Assembly: GCA_963835375.1 (NCBI GenBank)
Contig: CAWIGB010000015.1
Location: 222,095 to 286,094, forward strand
Length of the DNA stretch: 64,000 nucleotides
Source of the DNA: Salinisphaera sp963835375
GTDB taxonomy: Bacteria > Pseudomonadota > Gammaproteobacteria > Nevskiales > Salinisphaeraceae
Reading direction: 5' to 3'
Positions 26,093 to 35,712 of this stretch are shown piece by piece. A program made the position numbers and the translations under genes. Each line of letters begins with the position of its first letter. Position 1 is the first letter of the stretch. Below the pieces are notes generated by a model. The model saw only the letters and a list, made by a program, of their open reading frames with translations. It was not told the origin of the DNA and ran no database searches.

Positions 26093-27404
26093 ATCCGCTA
26101 CGCCGCTGATTGCCGATTACCGTCCCGAGCGCGTGTTCGCTTGGCGCGATGGTGTGCCTGTCACGGCGGCGGCCGCGCTTGTCGATATCCGCGCGGTGGC
26201 GGCCGCGCTCGCCGGGCGCGAGGCTTTTTTCAATCTCTGCGACGACCGTTATCTGTTCACCGTGGCCTTCGCCGCCGGCTGCTGGGCCAAAGCGCTGAAT
26301 CTGCTGCCGCAGACGCGTCAGGCCGCGACGCTGGATCGGATTCGCGAGCGGCATGCCGATGCTGTGGCCGTGGACGACGATTGGGTCGTCGCGCAGCTGC
26401 GCGATGGCACGCCGGGCGTACAGGCGCCGCCCGCCATCGAGGCCGATCGAGCTGTGGCCGTGGTGTTCACCTCCGGCAGCACCGGCGAGCCGGATCCCCA
26501 GTTCAAGCGCTGGGGCGATCTTGCGATCGGCAGTGAGCTGCTGCAACGGCGATTCTTCCCGGCGGCGAGGACGATGAACGTGGTGGCCAGCGTGCCGCCG
26601 CAGCATATGTACGGTCTGGAGAATTCCGTGCTGGTCGCGTTGCACGGCGGTTTCGCGGCGGACAGCGCTCGCCCGTTCATGCCGTGGCAGATCGCCGATG
26701 CGCTGACACGGCTGCCGCAACCACGGGCCTTGTTCACGACGCCGATACAGCTCAGGGCCTGCCTCGATGCAGAGGTCGATTTCCCGGCCCTGGATTGCAT
26801 CGTGTCGGCCACCGCGCCGTTGTCGGCTGAATGGGCCGAGGCCGCCGAACGGCGCTGGCAGGCGCCGGTGCAGGAGATCTACGGCAGCAGCGAGACCGGC
26901 AGCATCGCCAGCCGCCGGACGGCTGGGGGTGACATATGGCAGCTCTACGATGGCCTGCGGCTCACGGCCGGGGACCGGCCGGTCGTGCGCGGCGGCCAGC
27001 TGCCGCAGCCGGTGGCCCTCGAGGATGAACTCGAGCTTCTCGATGGGGCTCACTTCCGGCTGCTCGGGCGCTCGGCGGATCTGCTCAAGGTCGCCGGCAA
27101 GCGGATATCGCTGGCCGAGCTGACGACGGCGCTGCTCGCCATCGACGGCGTCGAGGATGCGGTCGTCTTCGCGTCGCCCGAATCATCGGCCTCCGGCCGC
27201 CCGACGGCACTGGTGGTGGCGCCGTCGCAGACCGTGCGCGCGCTCGGGGCCGAACTCTCACAGCGGGTGGATCCCGTATTCGTGCCCCGGCCGCTGGTCA
27301 AGGTCGATCGATTGCCCCGCAACGCGATGGGCAAGTTGGCGCGATCGGAGGTGATTGCGGCCTGGGAGGCCGCGCGCAGCCCTCGGAGCATGGCCCGTGG
27401 CTGA
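26085..27404 (+). CDS. acyl/aryl-AMP ligase loading the polyene starter
   Basis: The ATG at 26085 gives a 439-aa ANL-superfamily enzyme, slightly short for the family. The phosphate-binding loop is VVFTSGSTGEP (about 128-138), EIYGSSETGSIA contributes the aryl pocket and adenylate contact, and the catalytic lysine is expected in PRNAMGKLARSEV near the C-terminus. In aryl polyene pathways this enzyme adenylates an aromatic acid such as 4-hydroxybenzoate and passes it to the carrier protein (ApeH role). No ammonia-lyase or chorismate-lyase gene lies in the cluster, so the starter acid must come from elsewhere. A TTG at 26064 would extend the N-terminus by seven residues. Confidence 0.88.
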   Translation: MGESATPLIADYRPERVFAWRDGVPVTAAAALVDIRAVAAALAGREAFFNLCDDRYLFTVAFAAGCWAKALNLLPQTRQAATLDRIRERHADAVAVDDDWVVAQLRDGTPGVQAPPAIEADRAVAVVFTSGSTGEPDPQFKRWGDLAIGSELLQRRFFPAARTMNVVASVPPQHMYGLENSVLVALHGGFAADSARPFMPWQIADALTRLPQPRALFTTPIQLRACLDAEVDFPALDCIVSATAPLSAEWAEAAERRWQAPVQEIYGSSETGSIASRRTAGGDIWQLYDGLRLTAGDRPVVRGGQLPQPVALEDELELLDGAHFRLLGRSADLLKVAGKRISLAELTTALLAIDGVEDAVVFASPESSASGRPTALVVAPSQTVRALGAELSQRVDPVFVPRPLVKVDRLPRNAMGKLARSEVIAAWEAARSPRSMARG

Positions 27405-27699
27405 TCATATCTTCACGATCGATGCCGGTCATCGCTGTCTGGACGGGCATTTCCCGGGCGCCCCGATCGTGCCCGGCGTGGTTCTTCTCGATCATGTCGG
27501 CCGGGCCGCGACGAATCGATACGGTGGGCGGCTGCGACGTATCGTGCGCTGCAAGTTCGTTGCCGTGCTGCATCCCGGGGAGCCGTGTGCCGTCGAGCTC
27601 ACGCGGAAATCCGCGTGCCGGCTGCAATTCGTCTGCAACGGGCCGGCCGGTTGCGTGGCCCACGGCGTGCTCGAATGGAGCGATCGGATCGATGGCTGA
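27397..27699 (+). CDS. hotdog 3-hydroxyacyl-ACP dehydratase, FabZ/ApeI-like
   Basis: The GTG at 27397 overlaps the ligase stop as GTGGCTGA and gives a 100-aa protein. The dehydratase signature is DGHFPGAPIVPGVVLLDHVG, with His as the likely catalytic base, so it should remove water from the 3-hydroxyacyl intermediate to leave the conjugated double bond. It is shorter than FabZ and resembles the ApeI-type dehydratases of polyene clusters. Upstream in-frame codons to 27355 belong to the overlapping ligase gene. It is followed by the acyltransferase gene with another 8-bp overlap. Confidence 0.88.
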   Translation: MADHIFTIDAGHRCLDGHFPGAPIVPGVVLLDHVGRAATNRYGGRLRRIVRCKFVAVLHPGEPCAVELTRKSACRLQFVCNGPAGCVAHGVLEWSDRIDG

Positions 27700-28585
27700 A
27701 GCCTGGACCGCCCGTACCGAACGCAGCCATCGCTTCATGTTTCATGCCGTGGCCTGGGTGGCCAAGCGGCTGGGGCGGCGCGCCGCGCGCGCGTTGCTGC
27801 ATCTCGGGGTGGCCTATTTCATGATCGCGGCACCGGCGGCGCGTCGTGCATCGCGGGATTATCTGAGCCGGGTGCTGGATCGTCGCCCGCGCTGGTACCA
27901 CAGCTATCGCCATATCTATACGTTCGCGGTGGTGTTTCTCGATCGCATGTACATGATCGGCGGCGCCGATCCGGCGTTGTCCATCCGCCACCACGGCGTG
28001 CAGTCATTCCGCGACTGTGTGGAACGGCGGCAGGGCGCGATCATCATGGTGGCGCACCTGGGCAGCTTCGAGGCGCTGCGTTCCCTCAGTGGTCAGCGCG
28101 AAGACCTGACGGTCCGTATTCTGATGGACTGGTCGGCCGGCGCGAAGGTGAACGCGGTGCTGCAGAAACTCGACCCCGGCTTCGCCGATCGCGTCATCGA
28201 TACTTCGACGTCCGACGTCGATCGGGTACTCAAGGTGAAGTCGGCACTCGATCGCGGCGAGATGATCGGCATCATGGCGGATCGCGTTCACGAGGGCGAG
28301 CGCACGGTCGACTGCGATTTTCTGGACGGCACGGCGCCGTTCCCGACCTCGCCCTGGCTGCTCGCCGGCATGCTCGGGGTGCCGGTTTTCCTGGCTTTCG
28401 GGGTCTATCGGGGCGGCGATCACTACGATCTGTACTGCGAGCAGTTCAGCCCCGGCCTGTCGCTGCCCAGGAGCGAGCGCATGCAGCGTTCGGGCGAGTG
28501 GACCCAGGCGTACGCCGACCGGCTGGCTGAGCATGTCCGGCAGGCGCCGTACAATTGGTTCAACTTCTATCGGTTCTGGCACTGA
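27692..28585 (+). CDS. LpxL/HtrB-type acyltransferase of the polyene cluster
   Basis: The ATG at 27692 (ATGGCTGA overlap with the previous stop) gives 297 aa. The HX4E catalytic motif of LpxL-like acyltransferases is clear in IIMVAHLGSFEALRSL, and later blocks (IGIMADRVHEGERTV, GTAPFPTSPWLLAGMLGVP) fit the same family. The N-terminus has a hydrophobic helix for the inner membrane. In aryl polyene clusters such an enzyme is thought to attach the polyene or a fatty acid to the lipid anchor. In some clusters it is fused to or accompanied by a glycosyltransferase, which is not present here. Confidence 0.87.
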   Translation: MAEAWTARTERSHRFMFHAVAWVAKRLGRRAARALLHLGVAYFMIAAPAARRASRDYLSRVLDRRPRWYHSYRHIYTFAVVFLDRMYMIGGADPALSIRHHGVQSFRDCVERRQGAIIMVAHLGSFEALRSLSGQREDLTVRILMDWSAGAKVNAVLQKLDPGFADRVIDTSTSDVDRVLKVKSALDRGEMIGIMADRVHEGERTVDCDFLDGTAPFPTSPWLLAGMLGVPVFLAFGVYRGGDHYDLYCEQFSPGLSLPRSERMQRSGEWTQAYADRLAEHVRQAPYNWFNFYRFWH

Positions 28586-28683
28586 GCCGACGGTTTGCGA
28601 TCGATCGAGAGCGTATCGATAAAAATGGGGAGCGTGGTTCCTTGCAGAACACTGTGGACATTGCCGCAGCGGAGCGTCGAGCG

Positions 28684-29868
28684 ATGAGACCGCTGGCCAT
28701 ACATGCCTATACCGCGACCACCGCGCTCGGCGCCGGGCGCGATGCGTTGTGGCAGGCCTTGCGCGACCAGCGCAGCGGTTTGTCGCCCTGCGATTTCGAT
28801 GACGCCGAGCTGGCTACCTGGATCGGTCGCGTGCCCGGCTGCGAGAACGTCGAGCTGCCGGCGGCGCTGTCCGACTGGCACTGCCGCAACAACCAGCTTG
28901 CCGAACTGGCTTTGCAGCAGGACGGGTTCATCGAGGCGGTGGAAACCGCCAAGCGCCAGCATTCGCCCGAGCGCATCGGCCTGTTTCTGGGCACGAGCAC
29001 CTCCGGCATCGGCACCACCGAGCGCGCCTATCGCGACGTGGCCGACGCCAGGCTGCCGTCCTGGTTCTCCTTCGAGCACACGCACGATTATTTCGCGCTC
29101 TGCGGCTATGTCCAGCAACGCCTCGGCCTGTCCGGGCCAGCACTGACCATCTCCACGGCCTGTTCCTCGAGTGCCAAGGTCTTTGCCTCGGCGGCGCGTT
29201 CGATCGAGTCCGGGTTCTGCGACATGGCGGTCGTGGGCGGCGTTGACAGTCTCTGTCTGACCACGCTCTATGGTTTTGCCTCGCTCCAGCTGACGTCACC
29301 GGAGCCCTGCCGCCCGTGGGACGCACAGCGCAGCGGCATCTCGATCGGCGAGGCAGGCGGCTTCGCGCTGGTGGGCCCGGCAGGCGGTGCCGCCGGTGGG
29401 CCGCGCGTGATCGGTGTCGGCGAATCGGGCGATGCCTATCACATGGCTGCGCCCGAGCCCGATGGCCGCGGCGCCGCGCTGGCCATGCAACGCGCCCTCG
29501 ACAGCGCCGGGCTTGCGAGCGGGGCGGTCGATTACATCAACCTGCATGGCACGGCGACGCCCGCCAACGATCAGGCCGAGGATCGTGCGGTCGCCGGGTT
29601 GTTCGGCCGATCGACGGCGGCATCATCGACCAAGGGCTGGACGGGTCATACGCTGGGCGCGGCCGGCATCGTGGAGGCGGTCATCGCCTGTCTGGCGATC
29701 GAGCACGATTATCGGCCCGCGACATTGAACACGCGCGAGGTCGATTCAGGGCTCGGCTGTCGTCTGCTGATCGCGCCCGAGCCGGGCGGCGTCCAGCGCG
29801 TGCTGAGCAACACCTTCGGTTTCGGCGGCAGCAACTGCAGCTTGTTGCTGGCCGGGGAGAACATCTGA
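28684..29868 (+). CDS. beta-ketoacyl-ACP synthase (active condensing enzyme)
   Basis: The ATG at 28684 follows GGAG at 28671-28674 and gives 394 aa. The full catalytic set of a KAS I/II-type enzyme is present: Cys160 in TISTACSSSAKVF, His288 in LHGTATPANDQAEDRA, and His322 in TKGWTGHTLGAAG, with NTFGFGGSNCS closing the fold. It should perform the condensation of the growing chain with malonyl-ACP. The frame runs back to 28555, but that part overlaps the acyltransferase and is not conserved. The 98-bp gap before it is the widest in the plus-strand operon after the ACP gene. Confidence 0.93.
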   Translation: MRPLAIHAYTATTALGAGRDALWQALRDQRSGLSPCDFDDAELATWIGRVPGCENVELPAALSDWHCRNNQLAELALQQDGFIEAVETAKRQHSPERIGLFLGTSTSGIGTTERAYRDVADARLPSWFSFEHTHDYFALCGYVQQRLGLSGPALTISTACSSSAKVFASAARSIESGFCDMAVVGGVDSLCLTTLYGFASLQLTSPEPCRPWDAQRSGISIGEAGGFALVGPAGGAAGGPRVIGVGESGDAYHMAAPEPDGRGAALAMQRALDSAGLASGAVDYINLHGTATPANDQAEDRAVAGLFGRSTAASSTKGWTGHTLGAAGIVEAVIACLAIEHDYRPATLNTREVDSGLGCRLLIAPEPGGVQRVLSNTFGFGGSNCSLLLAGENI

Positions 29869-30653
29869 TGCAGCGGGCATACCTGCATGGCCTCGGTATC
29901 GCCGCGCCCGGGCTCGACGGCTGGCCGGCAGCCCGCCCGGTATTGGCTGGCGAGACCTCTTACCGGCCGGAGCCACTTGCCTCGTTTCGCACGGGCCTGC
30001 TGCCGCGCAACGAAGCGCGCCGCGCGGGTGCGGCCGTGCACCTGGCGTTCCGGGTGGCAGAACAAGCCTGCGACGGGCGCGATGCATCGACGGTCGCGGC
30101 GGTGTTTTCGTCGTCCGCCGGCGATATCGATATCGCCGACCAGCTCTGTCTGGCCGTGAATACGCCGGAGCGCGCGATTTCGCCGACCCGCTTCCACAAC
30201 TCGGTCCATAATGCGCCCGCCGGTTACTGGAGCATCGCCACCGGCGCGCGCGAGCCCACCACCAGCCTTTCGGCGGGGCCGGGCGGATTCGCGGTCGCCT
30301 TGTGCGAGGCCTGGGGGCTGCTGGCCCAACTCCGGCAGCCGGTTCTGCTGGTGTGCTACGACATGGACGGTACCGGCATGCTGGCCGAGGCACGCCGCGA
30401 TATCGGGGCCACCTTCGCCATGGCCTGGTGGCTGGATATGCACGCCGACGGCGCGATCGCCGCGCTCGATCGGCCGCAACCAACAAGCGATGCGCCCACA
30501 CCGGCCGCCGAGCCCGAGCTCGAGCGGCTGCGCCGCCTGAACGCGAGTGCGCGCAGCCTGCCTTTGTTTGCCGCTCTGGCTGCGACTGTGCCGGCCGCGC
30601 CGGTCATCGAGTCGGAACAAGGGAACCTGCGCGTGTCGGTCTCGCCGCTGTGA
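29868..30653 (+). CDS. ketosynthase-like chain-length-factor protein
   Basis: The ATG overlaps the previous stop by one base (TGATG). The 261-aa product corresponds to the N-terminal half of a ketosynthase (the ketoacyl-synt_2 type). Where the active enzyme has TACSS, this protein reads TTSLSAGPGG, so the catalytic cysteine is absent. That is what is expected of a chain-length factor that pairs with the active enzyme at 28684, as known for aryl polyene ApeO/ApeC pairs. HNSVHNAPAGYWSIATG is the matching substrate-channel region. Confidence 0.88.
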   Translation: MQRAYLHGLGIAAPGLDGWPAARPVLAGETSYRPEPLASFRTGLLPRNEARRAGAAVHLAFRVAEQACDGRDASTVAAVFSSSAGDIDIADQLCLAVNTPERAISPTRFHNSVHNAPAGYWSIATGAREPTTSLSAGPGGFAVALCEAWGLLAQLRQPVLLVCYDMDGTGMLAEARRDIGATFAMAWWLDMHADGAIAALDRPQPTSDAPTPAAEPELERLRRLNASARSLPLFAALAATVPAAPVIESEQGNLRVSVSPL

Positions 30654-31090
30654 ACGCCGTCCGGCCAGCCGATCTCGTGCCGCATGCCGGGGCGATGTGC
30701 CTGCTGGACGACGTCATCGCCTGGCAGGACGAATGGATTCATTGCCGCAGCCGCATGCGCGCGCCGGCGGAGCACCCGCTGGCGGATCTCGGGGTGCTGC
30801 CGGCCACGGCGTTGATCGAATACGCGGCGCAGGCCACCGCGGCCCATGGCACGTTGCTCGCGCGTGCCGCGCGCGGTGCCGGCCCGGCCGCCCCCGGCCG
30901 GCTTGTGGGGCTGCGCGACATCGAGCTGATGGCGGGCCCCGAAGCCATGGCCGAGCTGGCGTGCATCGATATTCACGCCGAGCGCCTGATGGCGGACGCC
31001 ACGGGCTCGATCTATGTCTTTCGCATCGTCGGCGGCGAGCGGCAACTCGCGCGTGGGCGGGTGACGATCCGAACGGTCGAGGCGAGCTGA
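30650..31090 (+). CDS. second hotdog dehydratase, ApeP-like
   Basis: The GTG at 30650 overlaps the previous stop as GTGA and gives 146 aa. The N-terminal LVPHAGAMCLLDDVIAWQDE and the PATALIEYAAQATAAHG helix are characteristic of the 3-hydroxyacyl-ACP dehydratase-like proteins (ApeP) that pair with a second dehydratase in polyene clusters. It is the last gene of the plus-strand operon and is followed by a strong terminator at 31129. Two dehydratases per cluster is the usual pattern. Confidence 0.85.
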   Translation: MNAVRPADLVPHAGAMCLLDDVIAWQDEWIHCRSRMRAPAEHPLADLGVLPATALIEYAAQATAAHGTLLARAARGAGPAAPGRLVGLRDIELMAGPEAMAELACIDIHAERLMADATGSIYVFRIVGGERQLARGRVTIRTVEAS

Positions 31091-31128
31091 CGCGGCGAAG
31101 CTGCCGGCCGGCCGATGACCGGCAATAA

Positions 31129-31156
31129 AAAGCCCGGCCGCAAAGGGCCGGGCTTT
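31129..31156. terminator. bidirectional intrinsic terminator
   Basis: AAAGCCCGGCC (31129-31139) pairs with GGCCGGGCTTT (31146-31156) around a six-base loop. An A-run precedes it and TTTCT follows, so it can stop transcription from the polyene operon on the plus strand and from the Bax-inhibitor gene on the minus strand. The two genes converge here. Confidence 0.92.
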
Positions 31157-31175
31157 CTCGTCGATTGCGCCGTGA

Positions 31176-31847
31176 TCAGTCGTCGCCGGCGAATACGCCG
31201 AGCAGCTGCAGCAGGCTGATGAACAGATTGTAGATGGTGACGAACAGGGTCAGCGTTGCGCGGATGTAGTTCGTCTCGCCGCCGTGAATGATCTCGCCGG
31301 TCTGGTAGACGATCAGACCGCTCATCAGCAGTACGAACATCATCGAGACCGCCAGCGACAGCGCGGGAATGGAGAACAGCACGGCGATCAGGCTCATCAC
31401 GAAGGCGACGAGAATGCCCATCGTGAGCATGCCGCCCCACTGATTGAAGCGCTTGCCGGAGACCAGCGCATAGCCCGACATGCCGACGAAGATCGCGCCG
31501 GTACCGCCCATCGCCATCGTCACCAGCTGGGCACCGTTGGAGAAGTGCTGCAGGTACATGTCGATGATCGGGCCGAGCGTGTAGCCCATGAACCCGGTGA
31601 AAGCGAAGATCGACAACAGGCCCCAGCCGCTGTTGGCGGTCGCCTGGACGAGAAACATCAGGCCGAACATGCCCACCAGCGTGATGATGAAGCCCGGATA
31701 GGGCAGATGCAGTGTGGCCGTGATGCCGGCAACGACCGCTGAGAACAGCAGCGTGGCCGACAGCAGCATGTAGGTGTTGCGCAGAACGCTGTTGGTGGCC
31801 AGCGCCGTCTGCGCGCGTGCGGTATAGGTCGAATTTTCGACGCTCAT
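31176..31847 (-). CDS. yccA: Bax inhibitor-1/YccA family membrane protein
   Basis: The 223-aa protein has seven hydrophobic segments and the BI-1 family features GFMGYTLGPIIDMYLQHFSNG and a C-terminal LTLFVTIYNLFISLLQLLG. YccA in E. coli interacts with and modulates the FtsH protease, while other family members act as Ca2+/H+ leak channels; which applies here is not shown. The start ATG at 31847 follows AGGTAAC. The gene stands alone with its own promoter in the 233 bp shared with the divergent kinase gene, where a 6-bp palindrome (CCGCCC/GGGCGG, 31955-31970) is present. Confidence 0.92.
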   Translation of the reverse strand: MSVENSTYTARAQTALATNSVLRNTYMLLSATLLFSAVVAGITATLHLPYPGFIITLVGMFGLMFLVQATANSGWGLLSIFAFTGFMGYTLGPIIDMYLQHFSNGAQLVTMAMGGTGAIFVGMSGYALVSGKRFNQWGGMLTMGILVAFVMSLIAVLFSIPALSLAVSMMFVLLMSGLIVYQTGEIIHGGETNYIRATLTLFVTIYNLFISLLQLLGVFAGDD

Positions 31848-32080
31848 CGGTTACCTCGTTATCAGCTTGCCGCAAGGCTAGCACGCTGTTTCGTGCATGC
31901 CATCTTTGGGTGGCAGATGCAGCGAAGACGCGGCATTGCCTGTCATCGATAAGACCGCCCGAGCGGGCGGAAGTTGCGTTGCGCCTGCGGCTCGGTTGCG
32001 CCTAAAGTTCGCGCCGCATCTGCCGATCTTATATATTCTGGAGTGTTCGCCAGGAGGGCCTCAACAAAGGCCACAGGGGG

Positions 32081-35000
32081 ATGGTGGAACGGCATCAAAC
32101 GTCAGCGGGTGGGCTCACCCGGCTGCTGGGCGGTCTATCGATTCGACGCCAGCTGATCGGATCGATTGCGTTGATCCTGCTTTTGTTCGGCGCGTCCTGC
32201 GTGATCAGTCTGATCGCCCTCGACAGCGTGAACCGCGCGCGCCTGAGTGTCGGCCAGACCCACGAATCGCTGGCGCGTACGCAGGACCTGGAGCAGTCGG
32301 TCACCACGCAGGAGTCTGCGCTGCGCGCCTATGTCCTGACGGGCTCCAAGCGTTACGAAAATCAGCTGCGCGGGGCCAATGCAGCGATCGAGGACCATCT
32401 GCATCGACTGCAGGATGCCGGCGTTCACGACCGCGCCAAGGAGAAGCTGCTCGGTAAGATCGATCGGCTCGAGTCGGACTGGCAGGCCCGGGTCGCCGAA
32501 CCGGTGCTGGCCCGCGTCGACACCGGCGCGCTGGCCGCCGCGCGCAAGACGTTGATCAACGGTGCGAGTGTCGCTTACTTCGATCCGATGCATCAGGCGC
32601 TGTCGAGTTATCGTGACCGGCTCAAGCATGATCTGGCCGGGCGCGATGCGGATGTCGCTCAGCGCCAGTGGACCGCGGATGCCACGGTGGTCACCCTGCT
32701 GGTGATCGGTCTCATGATTGGTCTGGCCACGGTCACCGGCGTGCGGCGACGCATTGCTGTGCCCTTGTTTCAGCTCACCGACGTCACCCGTCGCCTGGCG
32801 GACGGCGAGCGCAACGTCCAGGTCCGATTCCAGCACCGGGGCGATGAAATCGGTGCGATGTCGCGTGCGCTGGAGAAATTTCGCCAGATCATCGTACGCC
32901 AGGATCGAGATTACTGGATCCGCGATCATCGCGGGCGCATGACCGCCATGCTGTATCACTGTGCCGATGAGCAGCAGCTCGGCCAGAGTCTGCTGCGTGA
33001 ACTCGCGCCGCTGCTGCATGCCGGTTATGCCGCGGTCTTCACCCGTGCTTCGCTGGAGGAAACGGACGCCGACTTCAAGCTGTTGGCGGCCTATGGGTAT
33101 TCGCCCGAGGCCGGGCAGCGATTCGCACCGGGCGAGGGGCTGGTCGGCGCCGCGCTGGAGACCCGGCGTCCCGTGGAGCTGACCGACGTGCCGGCCGGCT
33201 ACATCAGCATCCGTTCGGGCCTTGGCGAGGCGCGCCCCGGCATGCTGCTCGTCGCGCCGGCGGTGATCGCCGATCAGGTGGTCGCGATCATCGAACTGGC
33301 CTTGTTCCACCCGCTCACCGAGACCGAGCGCGAACTCCTGGATACGCTGTTGCCGAACATCGGCATGGCCGTGCTCACGCAGATGCGCGCTCGCCGGACC
33401 ACCGAACTGCTCGCGCAGAGCCGGGAACAGACGCAGGCGATCAGCCGGTCGGAAAAACGGTTGTCCGAGCAGCAGGAAAACCTCAAGCGCGCCAACACGG
33501 AACTGCGGGCCCAGAGCGAGGAGTTGTCATCGCAGGCAACGGAGCTGCGGGCGTCCGAGGAAGAGCTGAAGTCGCAGGCCGACGCGCTGCAGGCCGCCAA
33601 CGCCAATCTGCGCGAAAAACAGGATGAACTCTCGGCCCTGCACGCGGAGGCGGAGGAACGTGCGGAAGAGCTCGAACGCGCCAGTGCCTACAAATCGGAT
33701 TTTCTGGCGAACATGTCGCATGAACTGCGCACGCCGCTGAACAGCCTGCTGATCCTCTCGCGCAGCCTGGCCGACAACGAAGCCGGCAATCTCGATGAGG
33801 ACCAGGTCGAAGCGGCGCGCATCATCCATGATTCCGGCACCGGCCTGCTGGCGTTGATCAACGACATCCTCGATCTGTCCAAGATCGAGGCCGGCAAGAT
33901 GCGGGTGCTGACCGACCGGGTCGAGATCGCCGATTTCGCGGCGCGGATCCGGCGCCAGTTCACGCATATGGCCGAGGCCCAGGGGCTGACGTTCGAGGTG
34001 CAGCACAGCGCGGATGCGCCGGAGCGGCTGGTGACCGACGCGGGCAAGCTCGAACAGATCGTGCGCAATCTGGTCGGCAACGCCATCAAATTCACCCGGG
34101 CCGGGCGGGTTCAAGTGTGTTTCATGCGCCCGCCCGCGAATGCCCCCTTCGAGCGCGATGGGCTGGCGCACGACAATACGCTGGCGATCCAGGTCAGCGA
34201 CGAAGGCATTGGCATCCCGGCCGATCGTCTGGACGGCATCTTCCATGCCTTCGAGCAGGTCGACAGCAGCAGCAGCCGTAGTTATGGCGGCACGGGTCTG
34301 GGCCTGTCGATCACGCGTGAGCTGGTCGGATTGCTCGGCGGAGAGGTTCAGGTGGAGAGCACGCTGGGCGAGGGCAGCCGCTTCACCGCCTTCGTGCGCA
34401 CGGACCTCGAGCCGGCCGAGAAAATGAGTCAGCTCACGCTCGGCGAAGCATCCGATGCGCTCGAGCCCGCGGCGAATGATCAGCCGGGAGCGCGCGGTCT
34501 GCACGCCGGTCTGCACGCCGGGCCCGGCCGCCGGGGCAGCCGCCACGCGTGCTGGTGGTCGATGACGATGTCACCTTCGCCGACATCGTCTGCAAGACGG
34601 CGCGCCAGCGCGGTTTCGATGCGGAGGCGGCCGGCGACGGCGGGCGCGCGCTGGCCGCGATGAGCGAGCGTACGCCCGATGCCGTCATTCTCGATCTGGG
34701 CCTGCCGGGCGAACTGGATGGCTGGGCCGTGCTCGACCGGATCAAGGCCGACCCGGAGACGCGTGACGTGCCCGTGCACATCGTGTCCGCTGCCGACGAC
34801 ACCGGTCGTTCGGCCGGTGCCGGCGCGGTCGGCTATCTGCGCAAGCCGGTCACCCGTGGCTGTCTCGATACCGTGCTGGCCCGGGCCGAGACGCTGTCGG
34901 GGCGCAAGGCCCGGCGTGTACTCGTGGTCGACGACGATCCGGATGCGCATGCGGTGATCGCACGCCTGCTGCGCAGTGAAGCGGTCGATACCGTGGCGGT

Positions 35001-35712
35001 CGATTCCGGCGCGGCGGCCTTGTCGCGCCTGGAGGCGGAAACCTTCGACTGCCTCGTGCTGGATCTGAAGCTGCCCGATGTGTCGGGCTTCGATCTGCTG
35101 GACATGATCGCCAAACGCCCCGACGCGCCGCCGGTGGTGGTCTATTCGGCGCGCGATCTTTCGGCGCAAGAGAACGAACGCCTGCGCGACCATACCGACA
35201 GCATCGTGATCAAGGGTAGCCACGCGCAGGACCGGCTGCTGGACGAGATCTCGTTGTTCATGCATCGCCTGGCGCCGCCGTCCACCGCCGTGAGCAGGCC
35301 GGCCGTATCAGCGTCCGAGGATGACGGTGAAGCGCCCGACCTGACAGGCGCCCGGGTGCTGCTGGTCGACGACGACATGCGCAACACCTTCGCGCTGTCG
35401 CGCCTGCTGCGCGGCCACGGGGTCGAGGTCACCATGGCGGCCGACGGCTTCAAGGCGCTCGATCGGCTGGCCGAGGCCGACCGGATCGATCTGATCCTGA
35501 TGGACATCATGATGCCGGGCATGGACGGCTACGAGACGATCCGCCGCATCCGGGCCGGCGCCGACCATCCGCGCGTGCCGATCGTGGCTTTGACGGCGAA
35601 AGCGATGAGTGGCGATCGCGAGGCCTGTCTCGCCGCCGGTGCCGACGAATACCTGTCCAAACCGCTGGACGCGGATGACCTGCTCGAACGCATGCAGGCC
35701 TTGTTGTCGTGA
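32081..35712 (+). CDS. GAF-containing hybrid histidine kinase with three receiver domains (frameshifted near 34520)
   Basis: Two membrane helices (about 25-48 and 205-225) flank a periplasmic CHASE3-like helical sensor, followed by a HAMP domain, a GAF domain (YAAVFTRASLEETDADF), a long coiled coil, HisKA with the phospho-His in ANMSHELRTPLNSLL, and a HATPase with VGNAIKFT, DEGIGIP and GGTGLGLS. Between about 34500 and 34548 the frame shifts by -1 and continues into three receiver domains: VILDLGLPG, LVLDLKLPDVSG and ILMDIMMPGMDG hold the phospho-Asp residues. If the shift is real, the kinase ends at 34663 with a nonsense tail and the receivers would start at GTG 34549. The joined protein is about 1,210 aa. 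It overlaps cheR by four bases, so the receivers may control a chemosensory-like output. Confidence 0.87.
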
